DNA of 64,000 bases from Geminocystis sp. NIES-3708 (lineage in GTDB: Bacteria > Cyanobacteriota > Cyanobacteriia > Cyanobacteriales > Cyanobacteriaceae). This document shows positions 1-10,680 of this stretch, in pieces. The notes under the pieces were generated by a model. It was not told the DNA's origin. It made no database searches and worked only from the letters and a program-made list of their open reading frames with translations. Made by a program: the position numbers and the translations under genes. Every line of letters starts with the position of its first letter. Within the stretch, counting starts at the first letter, position 1. The stretch lies in NCBI RefSeq assembly GCF_001548095.1, contig NZ_AP014815.1, forward strand, positions 1,363,656 to 1,427,655. Direction: 5' to 3'.

Positions 1-1054
1 AAAGTATACTATTTATCTCAAAGGGATGAGAAGTATTCGCTTGAATATTTAGCTGTTGATTATTAGTAGTAATAAATCCATTGACTTGAGTATTAATTAA
101 ACCTAAATTAGTATTAATATTATCCAAATTTATTTTTTCATTATCAAAAGTAACTTTTCCTTTACTTTTAGTTAATGGATTAGGCAAATTGAGGAGATTA
201 AAATTAACACTATCAAAGTTAATATCTCCTTTAATATCCGTTAAAACATTTTGAGAAAATTGTAAATCAATATTTCCTGTAACTTTTCCAGAATTAGCAT
301 TTATAGGAAGAATAATCAAATTATTAATGGTATTTGTCGCTAAATCCTCACCATTGATATTGAATAACCACTGACTTTCTGGAATTTTATATAAACCATT
401 AACTTTAATATTTCCTCCTTGAACAAAATTTCCTTTAACTTCCAGTAAAGATTGATTTTCTTCAATAATAATATTAGCATCAGAAATTTTTAACTGAGTA
501 ACTGAAGCTGATAAATCTTGTAAATTATTATTTTTAACTATTAAATTACTATTTTTGGCATGAATACTATTAACATTAAAATTCCAGAATAATATTTTAT
601 TTGTCTCATTATTTAATGATAAATTAATCCAACTATTATCTTTATTTTGTTGTAAATATATACTACTATCAATAAAAGTAATACCAAAATCAATATTTTT
701 TGTAAATAACTGTAAAGGATTAAAATTAATTTCTATCGCTTCAGCAATGGCAGAATCATTTTCATTTTTAGTAGTATCAATTTGGGTTTTCCCTAATCTA
801 ATTTTCGTCAAAGAAACTGCTTCTATCTTACCCAATTTTACAGGGCGAGAAATGTAATTACTAACAGGTTTTTCCATTAAAGGAATTAGCTTTTGAGTTA
901 AAAAAAACCAACCATAACTTAACCCCCCTCCCAAGAATAATAAGGTGAGATAAATAAACCATCGCCAGAAACTATATTTTTTTTCTAACTCTAGAGATTG
1001 TTTTTCAATATCCTCTGGATTTTGTGAAAAAGAGAAATTAGAAGTATCAACCAT
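1..1054 (-). CDS. TamB/DUF490-family translocation protein, N-terminal part (runs off window)
   Basis: An open frame runs from an ATG at 1054 to the left edge without a stop, so about 351 N-terminal residues are visible. The N-terminus is a short polar stretch, then one hydrophobic segment at about residues 31-52, then a long repetitive beta-rich region with many Asn, Ile and Leu and phrases such as GNIDLQFSQNVLTDIKGDIN. That layout is typical of inner-membrane-anchored AsmA/TamB proteins, which in Gram-negatives and cyanobacteria bridge the periplasm and help move lipids or assemble outer-membrane proteins. It diverges from the porin at 1261, with a 206-bp intergenic region. The C-terminal DUF490 domain lies outside the window, so the family call rests on architecture only. 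Confidence 0.65.
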   Translation of the reverse strand, partial: MVDTSNFSFSQNPEDIEKQSLELEKKYSFWRWFIYLTLLFLGGGLSYGWFFLTQKLIPLMEKPVSNYISRPVKLGKIEAVSLTKIRLGKTQIDTTKNENDSAIAEAIEINFNPLQLFTKNIDFGITFIDSSIYLQQNKDNSWINLSLNNETNKILFWNFNVNSIHAKNSNLIVKNNNLQDLSASVTQLKISDANIIIEENQSLLEVKGNFVQGGNIKVNGLYKIPESQWLFNINGEDLATNTINNLIILPINANSGKVTGNIDLQFSQNVLTDIKGDINFDSVNFNLLNLPNPLTKSKGKVTFDNEKINLDNINTNLGLINTQVNGFITTNNQQLNIQANTSHPFEINSIL

Positions 1055-1260
1055 ATTACACACCGACATCTTAGAAGCATTAACTCTTAGCTTACCTCAT
1101 TCTCTTTTCACCTGACTTCTTCCGCTCAATTTTTTTCCTTTTTCTTTCTCTACTACAATCACAAATTCGCCTAAGTTATTGATATTAACTTGCAATAATT
1201 TTTGGTTTAAGCTATACTTTATTGAATATTAAAGTCAATTAATTTTGGTGTAAGGAATTA

Positions 1261-2841
1261 ATGTTACTATTTTTAGGCAAATGTTCACCGATGACTTCTT
1301 TAACGGTTTTAATATCGACTTTGTTAGCCTCCTCTGTAGGAGCATTAGAAATACCGACAGAAACGGATTTGTTAGAGTCTAAAAACTCTTTTGGACAAGT
1401 AACTTCTGTTTCTCAACTAAGGGATGTATCCCCTAATGATTGGGCATTTGAAGCCTTAAGAAGCCTTGTAGAACGCTATGGATGTATTGTAGGTTATCCT
1501 GATCGAACATTCAGAGGTAATCGTGCTTTAAGTCGTTATGAATTTGCGGCTGGTTTAAATGCTTGTATGCAACAAATAGAACGATTAATTGCTTCTAGTG
1601 AATCAATTTTAAAAGAAGATATTGAGAAACTTAAGCGATTAATGGTAGAATTTGAAACGGAATTAGCAACACTCGGGGCAAGGGTTGATAACTTAGAAGG
1701 GCGAGTAGCCTTTTTAGAAGATCATCAGTTCTCTACCACCACAAAACTTAGCGGTGAAGTAATTATGAGTTTAGCTAGTGCATTTAACTCCGATACTTCT
1801 AGTTATGATGGTTTAACAAAAAGAGCAAATCCTGTCAATGAAAATCAAGCCGTATTTAGTTACCGTAGTCGTTTTAATTTTGATACCAGTTTTACAGGTA
1901 AAGATAGATTAAGAGTGCGGATTCAAGCAGGAAATATTAGGGCTTTTGATGGTAATACGGATATGACACGATTAAGCTATGATACCAACACAGACAATGA
2001 TGTGGTATTAGATGATTTATTTTATCGTTTCCCCATCGGTAAAAAAGTGACTGCATTTGTCGGCACAAATGCTATGAATATTGATAAAGTATTTGATGTG
2101 GATAACCCTTATTTAGAGAGTGATTCAACTGGTACACTAACTCGCTTTTTTCGTCGAAATCCCCTCGTTTTTCGTGGTCCTGAAGGTACAGGAGGTGGTA
2201 TAAAGATTAAATTAAATGATCAATGGAATTTTAATACTCTTTATCTAGCTCGTAATGCTTCCAGCCCTGAAGAAGGAAAAGGATTTTTCAATGGTGCATT
2301 TAGCACAGGTGCTCAAATCGGGTTTTCTCCTTCTCAACCCGTAAAATTATCTTTAGCATACCTTTATACCTATCAGCCTCAAGGGGAAGTTAATTTAACG
2401 GATAGTACAGGTAGCCCTATCGGTAGAGATCCTTTTGCTGGTAGTGCATCTAATGCTCATCGTGTTGGTTTGCAAGGTAGTTGGCTTATTGCCAATAAAG
2501 TTAATATTTCAGGTTGGGGAGGTTATGCTTCAGCAGATAATCTACAACGTCAAGCCACGGGAAGAGGTTCTCGTGATAATACACAATTATGGACATGGGC
2601 TGCTAATGTTTCTTTCCTTGATGTTGGTAAAGAAGGAGGAATATTATCCTTTGCTGGAGGTATGCCTCCTAAAGATTCTGATGATCGAAACACATCTTAT
2701 TTATTAGAGTTACAGTATAAATATCCTGTCAGTGATAATATTACTATTACTCCGGGAGCTTATGTAGTACTCAACCCAAACCATGACAGTCGCAACGATG
2801 CTGTCTGGGTGGGGGTTGTTAGAACTACTTTTAAATTCTAG
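1261..2841 (+). CDS. SLH-domain outer-membrane porin (OprB-like, cyanobacterial)
   Basis: A 526-aa protein with a signal peptide (about residues 1-28), an S-layer homology domain at about 55-103 (DVSPNDWAFEALRSLVERYG and YPDRTFRGNRALSRYEFAAG), a short coiled coil at about 105-160, and then a beta-barrel-like region ending in aromatic F. This is the standard architecture of cyanobacterial porins: the SLH domain holds peptidoglycan-linked polymer and the barrel forms the outer-membrane pore for ions or small solutes. The start at 1261 has an AAGGA ribosome-binding site about 5 bp upstream. An internal ATG (residue 11) would leave a shorter but still usable signal. Substrate specificity cannot be read from the sequence. 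Confidence 0.9.
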   Translation: MLLFLGKCSPMTSLTVLISTLLASSVGALEIPTETDLLESKNSFGQVTSVSQLRDVSPNDWAFEALRSLVERYGCIVGYPDRTFRGNRALSRYEFAAGLNACMQQIERLIASSESILKEDIEKLKRLMVEFETELATLGARVDNLEGRVAFLEDHQFSTTTKLSGEVIMSLASAFNSDTSSYDGLTKRANPVNENQAVFSYRSRFNFDTSFTGKDRLRVRIQAGNIRAFDGNTDMTRLSYDTNTDNDVVLDDLFYRFPIGKKVTAFVGTNAMNIDKVFDVDNPYLESDSTGTLTRFFRRNPLVFRGPEGTGGGIKIKLNDQWNFNTLYLARNASSPEEGKGFFNGAFSTGAQIGFSPSQPVKLSLAYLYTYQPQGEVNLTDSTGSPIGRDPFAGSASNAHRVGLQGSWLIANKVNISGWGGYASADNLQRQATGRGSRDNTQLWTWAANVSFLDVGKEGGILSFAGGMPPKDSDDRNTSYLLELQYKYPVSDNITITPGAYVVLNPNHDSRNDAVWVGVVRTTFKF

Positions 2842-2922
2842 CTCCCCCACGGTTTTCTCCACCTTTTTTTTATTATAGGCGATCGCACGATAAATGTGTT
2901 GATCGTTTTTTTTTGAACAAAT

Positions 2923-4677
2923 TTAAGCACCAGTTTGTACACGCCATAAACTGTTATATAGACCTTTTTTTGCGACTAATTCTTCATGTTTTCCCGCTTC
3001 AATAATTTCCCCTTTTTCCACTACATAGATACAATCAGCATGGCGAATGGTGGAAAGTCGATGGGCTATCATTATAGTCGTGCGGTTTTCTGTAATTTGT
3101 GCTAAAGATTTGGCGATCGCTGCTTCTGTTTCATTATCTACAGCAGAAGTCGCTTCATCAAGAATTAAAATAGGAGGATTTTTCAAAATTGCCCTTGCAA
3201 TAGAAAGCCTTTGTCGTTGACCGCCAGAAAGTTTTTGTCCTCTTTCTCCGACAATGGTATCATAACCTTGGGGTAATTCCATGATAAATTCGTGAGCTTC
3301 TGCCATATGTGCGGCGTTAATAATATCTTCTTCTCTGGCGTTAGGATTACCATAGGCAATATTTTCTCTGACACTACCATGAAATAAAAAGACATCCTGA
3401 CTGACTAAACCAATAGCACGACGCAAGTCATATAAAACAATATCTTTAAGATTTAAGCCATCAAGAGTTATATTTCCTGATTGAATTTCATAAAAACGTA
3501 ATAATAATTTAACTATAGTGCTTTTTCCTGAACCTGTCGAACCGACAATGGCAATAGTGGAAGTGGCAGGAATTTTTAAATTAAAATTTTTGATGACAGG
3601 CTCTCTTTCATGGTAAGCAAAGGTGATATTCTGAAACTCAATTTCTCCTCTCAGAGAATGTAGAGACAAGGGTAAATCTCCTGAATGAATAGTCATGGGG
3701 GTATCTAATACATCCATAACCCTAGAAGTAGAAGCCATTGCTCGTTGATATAAGTCGAGGGTATCTCCTAAACGAGTGAGAGGCCAAAGTAACCTTTGGG
3801 TCATGAAAACCAGTACACTATAAGTACCTACGGTTAAATTACCTTTTTCAACTTCTACACCACCGAAAAGTAAAATTCCTGTAAACCCTGCCAAAATAAT
3901 AAAGCGAATTAATGGCACAAATGCGGCACTTAAAGCGATCGCTTTTTGATTACTCTGAAGATATGCTTCACTATCTTTTCTGACTCGTTCAATTTCGTAT
4001 TGCTCTGTGGTAAAACTTTTGATAGTAGTAATACCTGATAAATTATTAACCAGACGACTATTCAGTAAGCTAACTTTTTCCCTGACTTCCATATAACGAG
4101 GAGCGAGTAACTTTTGAAAGGCGATCGCACCCCAAATAATGATAGGAATAGGAATAATAGTCATCCATGCAGTATTAGGAGTTAAGAAGAAAAAAGCGGC
4201 ACTAATAACAATAACTGTGGTTAAAACTTGTAAAATTTCATTCGCACCAACATCTAAAAACCTTTCTAGCTGGTTAATATCATCATTGAGAATAGCTAAT
4301 AATTTCCCTGTACTATTATTTTCAAAATACTCTAACTCTAAATTTTGAATATGACGATAAGCATTAAGTCGTAAATCATTTTGAATATTTTGTGCTAAAT
4401 TACGCCATAAGCGTTGATATGCGTATTCAAAAATTGATTCTAAGCTCCATATTAAAGCTGATAATATGGTTAAAACTAATAATTGACTAAAAACATCTTT
4501 AACACCAAATTTAGCAATAAAAGAATCATCTCGTTTGACTACTACATCCACTGCCGCTCCAATTAAAACAGGGGGGGCTAAATCGAATAACTTATTTAAA
4601 ACTGAGCAAGTGACAGCTTGATAAATGGAAGTTTGATATTTATGAGAATATTTAAGTAAACGAGATAAAGGAGACAT
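2923..4677 (-). CDS. ABC exporter half-transporter (MsbA/HlyB-like, TM + ATPase)
   Basis: A 584-aa fused exporter. An N-terminal six-helix ABC membrane domain (about residues 15-310) is followed by an ATPase with Walker [10 protein letters not shown] at 379-387, signature LSGGQRQR at about 483 and Walker [10 protein letters not shown] at about 503. The H-loop histidine (IAHRLST) is present. Such proteins work as homodimers or heterodimers in the inner membrane and export lipids, peptides or drugs; the substrate here is unknown. The gene stands alone, convergent with the porin gene. No residues look lost. Confidence 0.9.
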   Translation of the reverse strand: MSPLSRLLKYSHKYQTSIYQAVTCSVLNKLFDLAPPVLIGAAVDVVVKRDDSFIAKFGVKDVFSQLLVLTILSALIWSLESIFEYAYQRLWRNLAQNIQNDLRLNAYRHIQNLELEYFENNSTGKLLAILNDDINQLERFLDVGANEILQVLTTVIVISAAFFFLTPNTAWMTIIPIPIIIWGAIAFQKLLAPRYMEVREKVSLLNSRLVNNLSGITTIKSFTTEQYEIERVRKDSEAYLQSNQKAIALSAAFVPLIRFIILAGFTGILLFGGVEVEKGNLTVGTYSVLVFMTQRLLWPLTRLGDTLDLYQRAMASTSRVMDVLDTPMTIHSGDLPLSLHSLRGEIEFQNITFAYHEREPVIKNFNLKIPATSTIAIVGSTGSGKSTIVKLLLRFYEIQSGNITLDGLNLKDIVLYDLRRAIGLVSQDVFLFHGSVRENIAYGNPNAREEDIINAAHMAEAHEFIMELPQGYDTIVGERGQKLSGGQRQRLSIARAILKNPPILILDEATSAVDNETEAAIAKSLAQITENRTTIMIAHRLSTIRHADCIYVVEKGEIIEAGKHEELVAKKGLYNSLWRVQTGA

Positions 4678-4871
4678 TTAATGAGTAATAGGTAATAGAG
4701 AATGGAAAGTAGGGCAATAGATAATAGTTTTTATAATTTAGGATACATTTCCTAAATTTTAGTGTTATAAAACTAGGTTTAAAACACTCAATTTTTGCTA
4801 CCCTTTTTGTTAGTTTAGTATTGTTAAGGCTTTAATTATAAAAGGCTTCATTTTTATCCAACAAACTTCAA

Positions 4872-5213
4872 TTATTTATCTAAAAATTGGCTTAAAAAAC
4901 CAGAAACAATAGATACAAGAATTGAGCCAAAAAGTGCGTCAAAAAAACCTTTGACTTCAAATCCGGGAGTAAAATATGCAACTATCCAAAAACAAAGGGC
5001 ATTGACAACAAATAAGAATAAACCGAGACTAAGAATTGTCGCAGGAAGAGTAAATAAAATTAAAATTGGTTTGACAATAGCATTGACGATACCAAAGATA
5101 AATGCACCGATTAAAGCGGCTGAAGTGCTACTAATAACAATACCCGGAATAATATAAGCAGTAACGATCATAGATATTGCTGTTACTATTAAAGTGACAA
5201 AAAATTCCATCAT
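4872..5213 (-). CDS. phage holin family IV / DUF360-like membrane protein
   Basis: A 113-aa protein made almost entirely of hydrophobic helices (about four), with the phrases ALIGAFIFGIVNAIVKPIL and LPATILSLGLFLFVVNALCF that mark the widespread bacterial Phage_holin_4_2 family. Despite the family name, chromosomal members are not tied to prophages and their role is unknown. No phage genes lie nearby. The start is at 5213 (MMEFFVTLIV); the second Met is an equally good start. Confidence 0.8.
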   Translation of the reverse strand: MMEFFVTLIVTAISMIVTAYIIPGIVISSTSAALIGAFIFGIVNAIVKPILILFTLPATILSLGLFLFVVNALCFWIVAYFTPGFEVKGFFDALFGSILVSIVSGFLSQFLDK

Positions 5214-5343
5214 AACTATATTTTCCTAGAATTTAGAAGTTATAGTTATAAGTTAGCAGAAATCAGATTTAAGTGAGTGACAACAAAAATAATATTCTTA
5301 AAAGATGCGAAGAGCAAAATATTAATAAATTTTTCTTTTACGG

Positions 5344-5823
5344 CTAATTAATTTTTTTCATCAGGGTAGCCATTTCCAAAGCATTCATAGCATAACTCCA
5401 ACCATGATTACTTTTTATTCCCGCTCTTTCTAAAGCTTGTTGCATGGTATCAGTTGTTAAAATACCAAAAATAATTGGCACTCCTGTTTGTAATGCTACT
5501 GAGGCAATTCCTTTTGCGGCTTCATTACTGACATAATCAAAATGAGGAGTATCGCCTCGAATAATCGCACCTAAGCAAATAATAGCATCATAACGGGCTG
5601 TTAATGCCAATTTACGAGCAACTAATGGCACTTCAAAACTCCCTGGCACCCAAGCATAATCGACTTGATTACCTTCAGGATTAATATCAACACCGTGTCT
5701 TTTTAAACAATCTTGACAACCAGCTAATAATTTATTGGTGATTAAATCATTAAAACGCCCAATAACTAGGGCAAAGCGTAAACTCGAAATATCTTGATTA
5801 AAATTTCCTTCAAAAACTGTCAT
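5344..5823 (-). CDS. ribH: 6,7-dimethyl-8-ribityllumazine synthase
   Basis: A 159-aa protein that matches lumazine synthase throughout. It condenses 5-amino-6-ribitylamino-uracil with 3,4-dihydroxy-2-butanone 4-phosphate, the penultimate step of riboflavin synthesis, in icosahedral or pentameric cytosolic assemblies. Visible family motifs are VPGSFEVPL (about 59-67) and [16 protein letters not shown] (about 83-98), which carries the conserved catalytic-site His94. Length is typical. The gene is single here; other riboflavin genes are not in the window. Confidence 0.95.
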   Translation of the reverse strand: MTVFEGNFNQDISSLRFALVIGRFNDLITNKLLAGCQDCLKRHGVDINPEGNQVDYAWVPGSFEVPLVARKLALTARYDAIICLGAIIRGDTPHFDYVSNEAAKGIASVALQTGVPIIFGILTTDTMQQALERAGIKSNHGWSYAMNALEMATLMKKIN

Positions 5824-5951
5824 GTATTCTAGTAAATATTTTGTATGCTAATGACTTGGTGAGCAAAAATACTTATGATCTTTTATTAACTTTTGCCCAC
5901 CTAGATAAATCTCAAAATAGATTCTTAATATTTTTTAACAAAAAGTTTTTT

Positions 5952-6140
5952 TTAAACCACCAAAAAGTTTAACACTGCTACAGCTACTACTAAGATAATC
6001 CATAAGCCAGAACCTAAATAGAGTAAAGATTTTGACTGTTCCCAATTTTGAGGTGAAGCATAAGCAACGGGTACATATACTATCATTACAAAAGAGAAAA
6101 ACACTAAGGCTGTTAAAAGTAATTGGAACAATACTGACAT
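5952..6140 (-). CDS. psbZ: photosystem II protein Z (Ycf9)
   Basis: A 62-aa protein with two transmembrane helices separated by the conserved lumenal or stromal loop [19 protein letters not shown]. This is the hallmark of PsbZ, a small photosystem II core subunit involved in antenna-core contacts and supercomplex stability in the thylakoid membrane. Length is exactly that expected for the family. A purine-rich stretch (AGGAG on the minus strand, just upstream of 6140) serves as ribosome-binding site. Confidence 0.95.
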   Translation of the reverse strand: MSVLFQLLLTALVFFSFVMIVYVPVAYASPQNWEQSKSLLYLGSGLWIILVVAVAVLNFLVV

Positions 6141-6290
6141 TTTTTTTAATCTCCTGAAAAATATATTGTTTTACTAACTAAACTTTCTTAAATTAGTTTA
6201 TGCTAATTTGTGCCTTTATGAGCAATCAATTCTTTATTCTGACGCTTAACACCTGACATCTGGATTTTTTACTAATCACCATTCTATGAG

Positions 6291-6902
6291 TTAAAGAATT
6301 TCTGTTTCAAGATAAATACTAATAATATCTGTCGGTAAATAATTTATTAGTCGAGAATGAGCTTGAATATAATAGGCTTTAATTTCTGGTAAAGTAATAC
6401 TGTCTTTTTGTTGTAAATACTCTAAAATTTTTTCTTCTTTCCAACCAAATTTATCTTTCGTTAATAAAATAATTCTCTCTATAGAAGATAATTTATCTAA
6501 AGATTTTAACAGATAATATTTTAAGGGAAAATATCTTAATTGAAAATCATAATTATCATGATAAACTTGACTAATAATTACTTTTTCTTCGTTAAAAAAT
6601 TCCTGAGTTAATTGTAAAATTAGTTCAGCAAAATTAGTCTCTAATGAAATTTGATAGATAAGTAATTGATCTATAATAAAAAACCATAAACGCTCGAAAT
6701 AATTTTTATTTATTTCTATCTTATTTAAACCATCACCAATATATTCTGTTAAATTAACATAGCGATAAAACAAAAGAATTAAATATCTAGCTTGAGATGT
6801 ATTTTTTCTCCATAATTTCCATAGCTCAATATCATCAATAGCGTGTAATGGTTTAATTAATTCATGATTTAATTCAGGAAAAATATCATTATCAATAGTC
6901 AT
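6291..6902 (-). CDS. conserved hypothetical protein, helical
   Basis: A 203-aa acidic, all-helical protein that I do not recognise with confidence. The C-terminal part (about 130-195) has a layout recalling a sigma-region-4 type helix-turn-helix: SSIERIILLTKDKFGWKEEK, then LQQKDSITLPEIKAYYIQAHSRL. The N-terminal half contains YLILLFYRYVNLTEYIGDG. No signal peptide or membrane segment is seen. It diverges from the glyoxalase-like gene at 6991, so the two share an 88-bp promoter region. A role in transcription is only a guess from this weak resemblance. Confidence 0.55.
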   Translation of the reverse strand: MTIDNDIFPELNHELIKPLHAIDDIELWKLWRKNTSQARYLILLFYRYVNLTEYIGDGLNKIEINKNYFERLWFFIIDQLLIYQISLETNFAELILQLTQEFFNEEKVIISQVYHDNYDFQLRYFPLKYYLLKSLDKLSSIERIILLTKDKFGWKEEKILEYLQQKDSITLPEIKAYYIQAHSRLINYLPTDIISIYLETEIL

Positions 6903-6990
6903 AATCCGTAATAATATTAAATTAGATTTATTGCTTAAAAGGCGATCAATATTTCATAATAGACAAAAAGGTTTAATATTTTAGACTCAT

Positions 6991-7566
6991 ATGATTATAA
7001 ATGGCAGTTTAACTATTATTAATTTTTATTTAGCAGTATTTTTTCCTGAGATAGGAGAAACTTTATTTTCTACTCAAGGCATCATGGTGATGTTATTAAT
7101 AGCTTACGGTGGTGCAATGTGGATGTTTTTAACCAGTGCTCCTAAAGTCTATACTGTGATGGTCTCAGATTTGAATATTGCCCAATTATTTTATGAACAA
7201 ATACTTGATTTACCTATCGCTGATATTCCTTTACACTATTACTATAATTATGAACAAAGTTTAGGTGCCAGTAGTTTTGATCCAATTTATATGGGTTCAA
7301 CTCTTCATGATACAATGCCAAAACCTAGTGATGGACTTTGGTATCAATTAAAGAAAAATACTCAATTACATATTATTGGTGGTGCTAGTTTAGGATATAA
7401 AGATTGTCAACGTCATGTTTGTTTTGATCATGAATGTTTAGAAGCCTTACTATTAAGAGTACAATCTCGTCGCTTAAGATATAAAATTCGCAAGGAAAAT
7501 CCTCTTAATTTTTTAGTTAAAGATTATGATAATCGTGTAATTGAAATGGCAGAAGTTAATAATTAG
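6991..7566 (+). CDS. glyoxalase/VOC-like domain protein with N-terminal membrane anchor
   Basis: A 191-aa protein. Two hydrophobic segments lie at about residues 5-20 and 28-47, followed by a domain beginning VYTVMVSDLNIAQLFYEQILDLPIADIP. That is the usual opening of a vicinal-oxygen-chelate (glyoxalase/bleomycin-resistance) fold, and it ends with NPLNFLVKDYDNRVIEMAEV, the matching closing strand. Family members bind a metal and act on small electrophiles, but the metal ligands cannot be assigned confidently here. It diverges from the hypothetical gene at 6902. Confidence 0.6.
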   Translation: MIINGSLTIINFYLAVFFPEIGETLFSTQGIMVMLLIAYGGAMWMFLTSAPKVYTVMVSDLNIAQLFYEQILDLPIADIPLHYYYNYEQSLGASSFDPIYMGSTLHDTMPKPSDGLWYQLKKNTQLHIIGGASLGYKDCQRHVCFDHECLEALLLRVQSRRLRYKIRKENPLNFLVKDYDNRVIEMAEVNN

Positions 7567-7830
7567 GGTGTGATGAAAAAGTTTTTTGGTGAGGTTAGGA
7601 GATAGGAGATTAGAAGAATAGGAAACTAGAAGACTAGGAGACTGGGAGAAATATTTATAAACAAAGATGTTTACCCAATTAATATAATTAAATGCGATAA
7701 TATTTTATTCAGAAAATGAGATTAAAAATGTTGGGTTTTTGAATAAAAGTAAGTAAAATCTTCCACTTTTTTGTTTATTTTTCTAAACCTGTTACTTAAG
7801 AATCCTTCTAACTTTTTAAGCAAATCGTCA

Positions 7831-9213
7831 TTATTTCGTCGCATCTTCTAGCCATACAGGAGGTAGTTGACTTGGACGCTCAGGTAATTGCATTAAACCT
7901 ATTTCTGTTAAACGAATGATAGTTTTTAATGAGTCTATCAAATTAGGATCAAATCGGATACCACTGTATTTTTCACATTTGGCAAAGGCATCTGATAAGC
8001 TATAGCCTTGTCTGTCACCCCTTGATTGGGTTAACTCTTGAAAATAGCTTACTAATCCTAAAATTCTTGATTCTAAAGGAATTTCTGTGGCTTTTAAACC
8101 ATCAGGATTTCCACTACCATCCCAATATTCTAGTTGATGATAGACAATTTTTGTGATCGGTTCTAGCTCACTCATGGAGGATAGTAAATGAGAACCTAAA
8201 ATTGAACGATCACGCCAAAATTTATAAGTGCTAGAATCTAATTCATCAAGATTGCCCGTAAAAATTTCCGTTGGTGCTTCCGCTAAACCAATACGAAATA
8301 ATAATCCTGCTAATCTTAATCGTCTTAATTGTAGGGTTGGTAAATCAAGAATTTGTCCCAGTGTCTCGGCAAAAGCAGCTACTTGTAAAGAAGCATAAGG
8401 GTTAAATGGATCATTGCTATCTACTTTTTGTGCCATTCTCAGAAAGGCTTGAAGTTTACTAGCGGCAAGGTTACGACTCAATTTGAGAGCTTGTCCTTCT
8501 AAATCCCTTAATTCTCTGGCTTGACGGTTAACGGTAATTAATTCTTGTTGACTGGTTTGTAAATAGGAAACGATACGACTTACAACCCCCGTTAAATCAA
8601 CGATACCAGAGGGGGCAATATATTTAATTTGCCATTGCATTTTTTCTAGTTTATCTGCTAAAGCAATATTATAGGGTTTCATGCGTTGAGTTAAGATTGT
8701 AACTGTTTTTTCGACTAAAGCTCGATCAAATGTCCATAAGCCGTAAAACTTTCTTTCTGTATCCGTTTGGGGTTGACTTCCTCCTCGATATTCTTCTGAG
8801 GATAGTTCATGGCAAAGCACCATTGCGGCATAATCTGGGGCTAAAATAACTAAATTCCATTCTTCGACTAAACTATCATCTTCCCGTAAATAGACCAACT
8901 CAACGTTATCTAGCTGACTGGTGCGATGAGATCCAAAACCACTATCTTCTACTGCTGCGATCGCCACTTGTCGAGAATGTTGAGCTAAATCCCAATAACG
9001 TTCAGCTTCTTGAAGATACCATTTACCTTCTTGAAAAGTCACCAATACTAAGGGCTTATATATATCATCTTCGTAGGTATGTTGCAAAATATGATCTTCT
9101 AAAGCATGACAAAGAGCAACAAGGGTATTTTTGAAATAAACACCATAACTAGAAGGCAATTCACCTTCTTGAAGATCTTTTCTTAACTGGTGGAGAGTAG
9201 ATTCTGGTGACAT
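7831..9213 (-). CDS. DICT-domain sensor with C-terminal degenerate HD-GYP-like domain
   Basis: A 460-aa cytosolic protein. The N-terminal about 170 residues (YGVYFKNTLVALCHALEDHI and LVLVTFQEGKWYLQEAERYW) resemble the DICT sensory domain found beside diguanylate cyclases and two-component proteins in cyanobacteria. The C-terminal about 200 residues have an HD-GYP-like layout, with LEYWDGSGNPDGLKATEIPL matching the WDGSGYPxGL core. The usual first HD pair is replaced (LLFRIGLAEAP), so c-di-GMP phosphodiesterase activity is doubtful. It is probably a signalling or scaffold protein, and is transcribed alone. Confidence 0.7.
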   Translation of the reverse strand: MSPESTLHQLRKDLQEGELPSSYGVYFKNTLVALCHALEDHILQHTYEDDIYKPLVLVTFQEGKWYLQEAERYWDLAQHSRQVAIAAVEDSGFGSHRTSQLDNVELVYLREDDSLVEEWNLVILAPDYAAMVLCHELSSEEYRGGSQPQTDTERKFYGLWTFDRALVEKTVTILTQRMKPYNIALADKLEKMQWQIKYIAPSGIVDLTGVVSRIVSYLQTSQQELITVNRQARELRDLEGQALKLSRNLAASKLQAFLRMAQKVDSNDPFNPYASLQVAAFAETLGQILDLPTLQLRRLRLAGLLFRIGLAEAPTEIFTGNLDELDSSTYKFWRDRSILGSHLLSSMSELEPITKIVYHQLEYWDGSGNPDGLKATEIPLESRILGLVSYFQELTQSRGDRQGYSLSDAFAKCEKYSGIRFDPNLIDSLKTIIRLTEIGLMQLPERPSQLPPVWLEDATK

Positions 9214-9367
9214 TCTCTTGTTTTTGGGATAAAAAACTATAAATTTAGTCGCTAATCCATTGTACTCAAATGTTGCACCTGAGTTTGATAAAACAACACT
9301 TATCTTCAGAATTTTTATATTGAGATAATATTTTTTTCCTTTCCTGATATTGTTTAATCTTGGATAA

Positions 9368-10162
9368 TCAGGTTAATTTTGTCAAAAATGTCAATGGATT
9401 ACTCATATTTTCGGCAAATCCCAATATTCCTTTATCTCGATGTTCATAAATCAATTCTCCTCCTTTATTGAAAAGAAAAGTTCCACCTCTTTGAGTAATA
9501 TATTGATCATCTGGTACATAAGTTCGCCAATGTTTTAATACTTCAATCATATTTTGCAGACGTAAAGTAGCTAATTCAAAAGGGCGTTGATAATCTTTTC
9601 CTGCACGGTTAAATAATGAGCCTTTAATCATCGGTAACGGTTTAATATTTATTTCTTCATTTTCCCTAAATAGTGATGGTGCATTTTTATCTCCTATATA
9701 ACCTCTAAAAACCTCTTTGAGAGTGCCTTTACTACCAATTCCTGCACACATTAATAATAGATTTAACCAAGCATTTTGTATGGGTGAAAAGAAAGCTAAA
9801 TTCCAATTTAAACCTTGATATAATTTTAATTCTCTATGAAGTTCTGCCTTAGAATCAATGAATAAATTATCTTCGGAAAATCCTGTATATTGACAAAACT
9901 TTTTCCCTGATTCTCTATTACCAATGGCGATCGCCTTGACAGTTACATTTTTGGTTTTAAGTAAATCTGTTTCTTTATTTAACCACCAAACATATTCGAG
10001 ACTATCAAAATCACCGAGTTGAGGTAAAACGATGACTAAAGTATAATTAAATGACTGACAATCAGAAAAAATTGAGATAGTTTTTGCGTCACTAACTCTC
10101 TGTTTTTGTGTTTTACTGAAAATAAAATAAGGAGAAATTTTTGTTGTCGATATAATTGACAT
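9368..10162 (-). CDS. AhpC/TSA-like (peroxiredoxin-like) family protein
   Basis: A 264-aa protein with a thioredoxin-like start (YTLVIVLPQLGDFDSLEYVW) and the features of the cyanobacterial AhpC/TSA, PRXL2-type family: KAIAIGNRESGKKFCQYTGF near the middle and FLFNKGGELIYEHRDKGILG at the C-terminus. The canonical peroxidatic Cys motif (TPVCT) is absent, and the only likely redox Cys is in KKFCQYTG, so it may not be a classical peroxidase. It is the last chromosomal gene before the island region. Confidence 0.65.
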   Translation of the reverse strand: MSIISTTKISPYFIFSKTQKQRVSDAKTISIFSDCQSFNYTLVIVLPQLGDFDSLEYVWWLNKETDLLKTKNVTVKAIAIGNRESGKKFCQYTGFSEDNLFIDSKAELHRELKLYQGLNWNLAFFSPIQNAWLNLLLMCAGIGSKGTLKEVFRGYIGDKNAPSLFRENEEINIKPLPMIKGSLFNRAGKDYQRPFELATLRLQNMIEVLKHWRTYVPDDQYITQRGGTFLFNKGGELIYEHRDKGILGFAENMSNPLTFLTKLT

Positions 10163-10680
10163 ATTCAGAAAATAATGGATATGATATATTATTTAATATT
10201 TTTAAAAATTTAGATTCAGAAAATGTTAATTGATTTAGATTTATCTAAATATTAGTATATATAAAATAAATTATTTATCTTTGATATACTCTACCATTTT
10301 TCTGTTATTTTCATTGTTTTTTGTTTGAAAGTAAATATTAATTTTATATTATTTTAATCCTAATTTTTAAAATAATTCACATTCTTGTTTTGATAATACC
10401 TAAAGAGGTGAATCCGTTAGTTCTCGATCATTATCTCAAAAGTAATTTATAACTAATAAAGAATATACAAAATAAACAATGAAGTCAAAAAGACGCTTAT
10501 TTATGCGGTCAAAAAATAAATAACTATAGCCAGAAAATCATAATTGTTTGTTGCAAAATAGAGTAGGATCTTCAGATAAGATGGGTTATATAGCTGTAAT
10601 TTTGGTATTTCCTCTAACATTGCGATCGCATCTTGTATCTTTTATCGACTAAGTTAACATCAATAAAGTTAATCATCTAG
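10163..10680. other. 518-bp AT-rich intergenic region at the left border of the attTn7 island
   Basis: No convincing reading frame is seen. One HIP1 site lies near 10622. The sequence at about 10660-10675 (CAATAAAGTTAATC) weakly resembles the AATAAAGTT core of the TnsB-type sites at 14481-14541 in reverse orientation, so a decayed left end of the older element could lie here. I find no matching terminal repeat or AAGGT target duplicate, and this stays speculative. Confidence 0.3.

Noticed and set aside
10400-10420. AGGTG followed by AATCC as a left boundary of the older element
   Set aside because: No terminal repeat or TnsB-like sites follow it, and the expected duplicate for the older end is AAGGT, so the match looks like chance.
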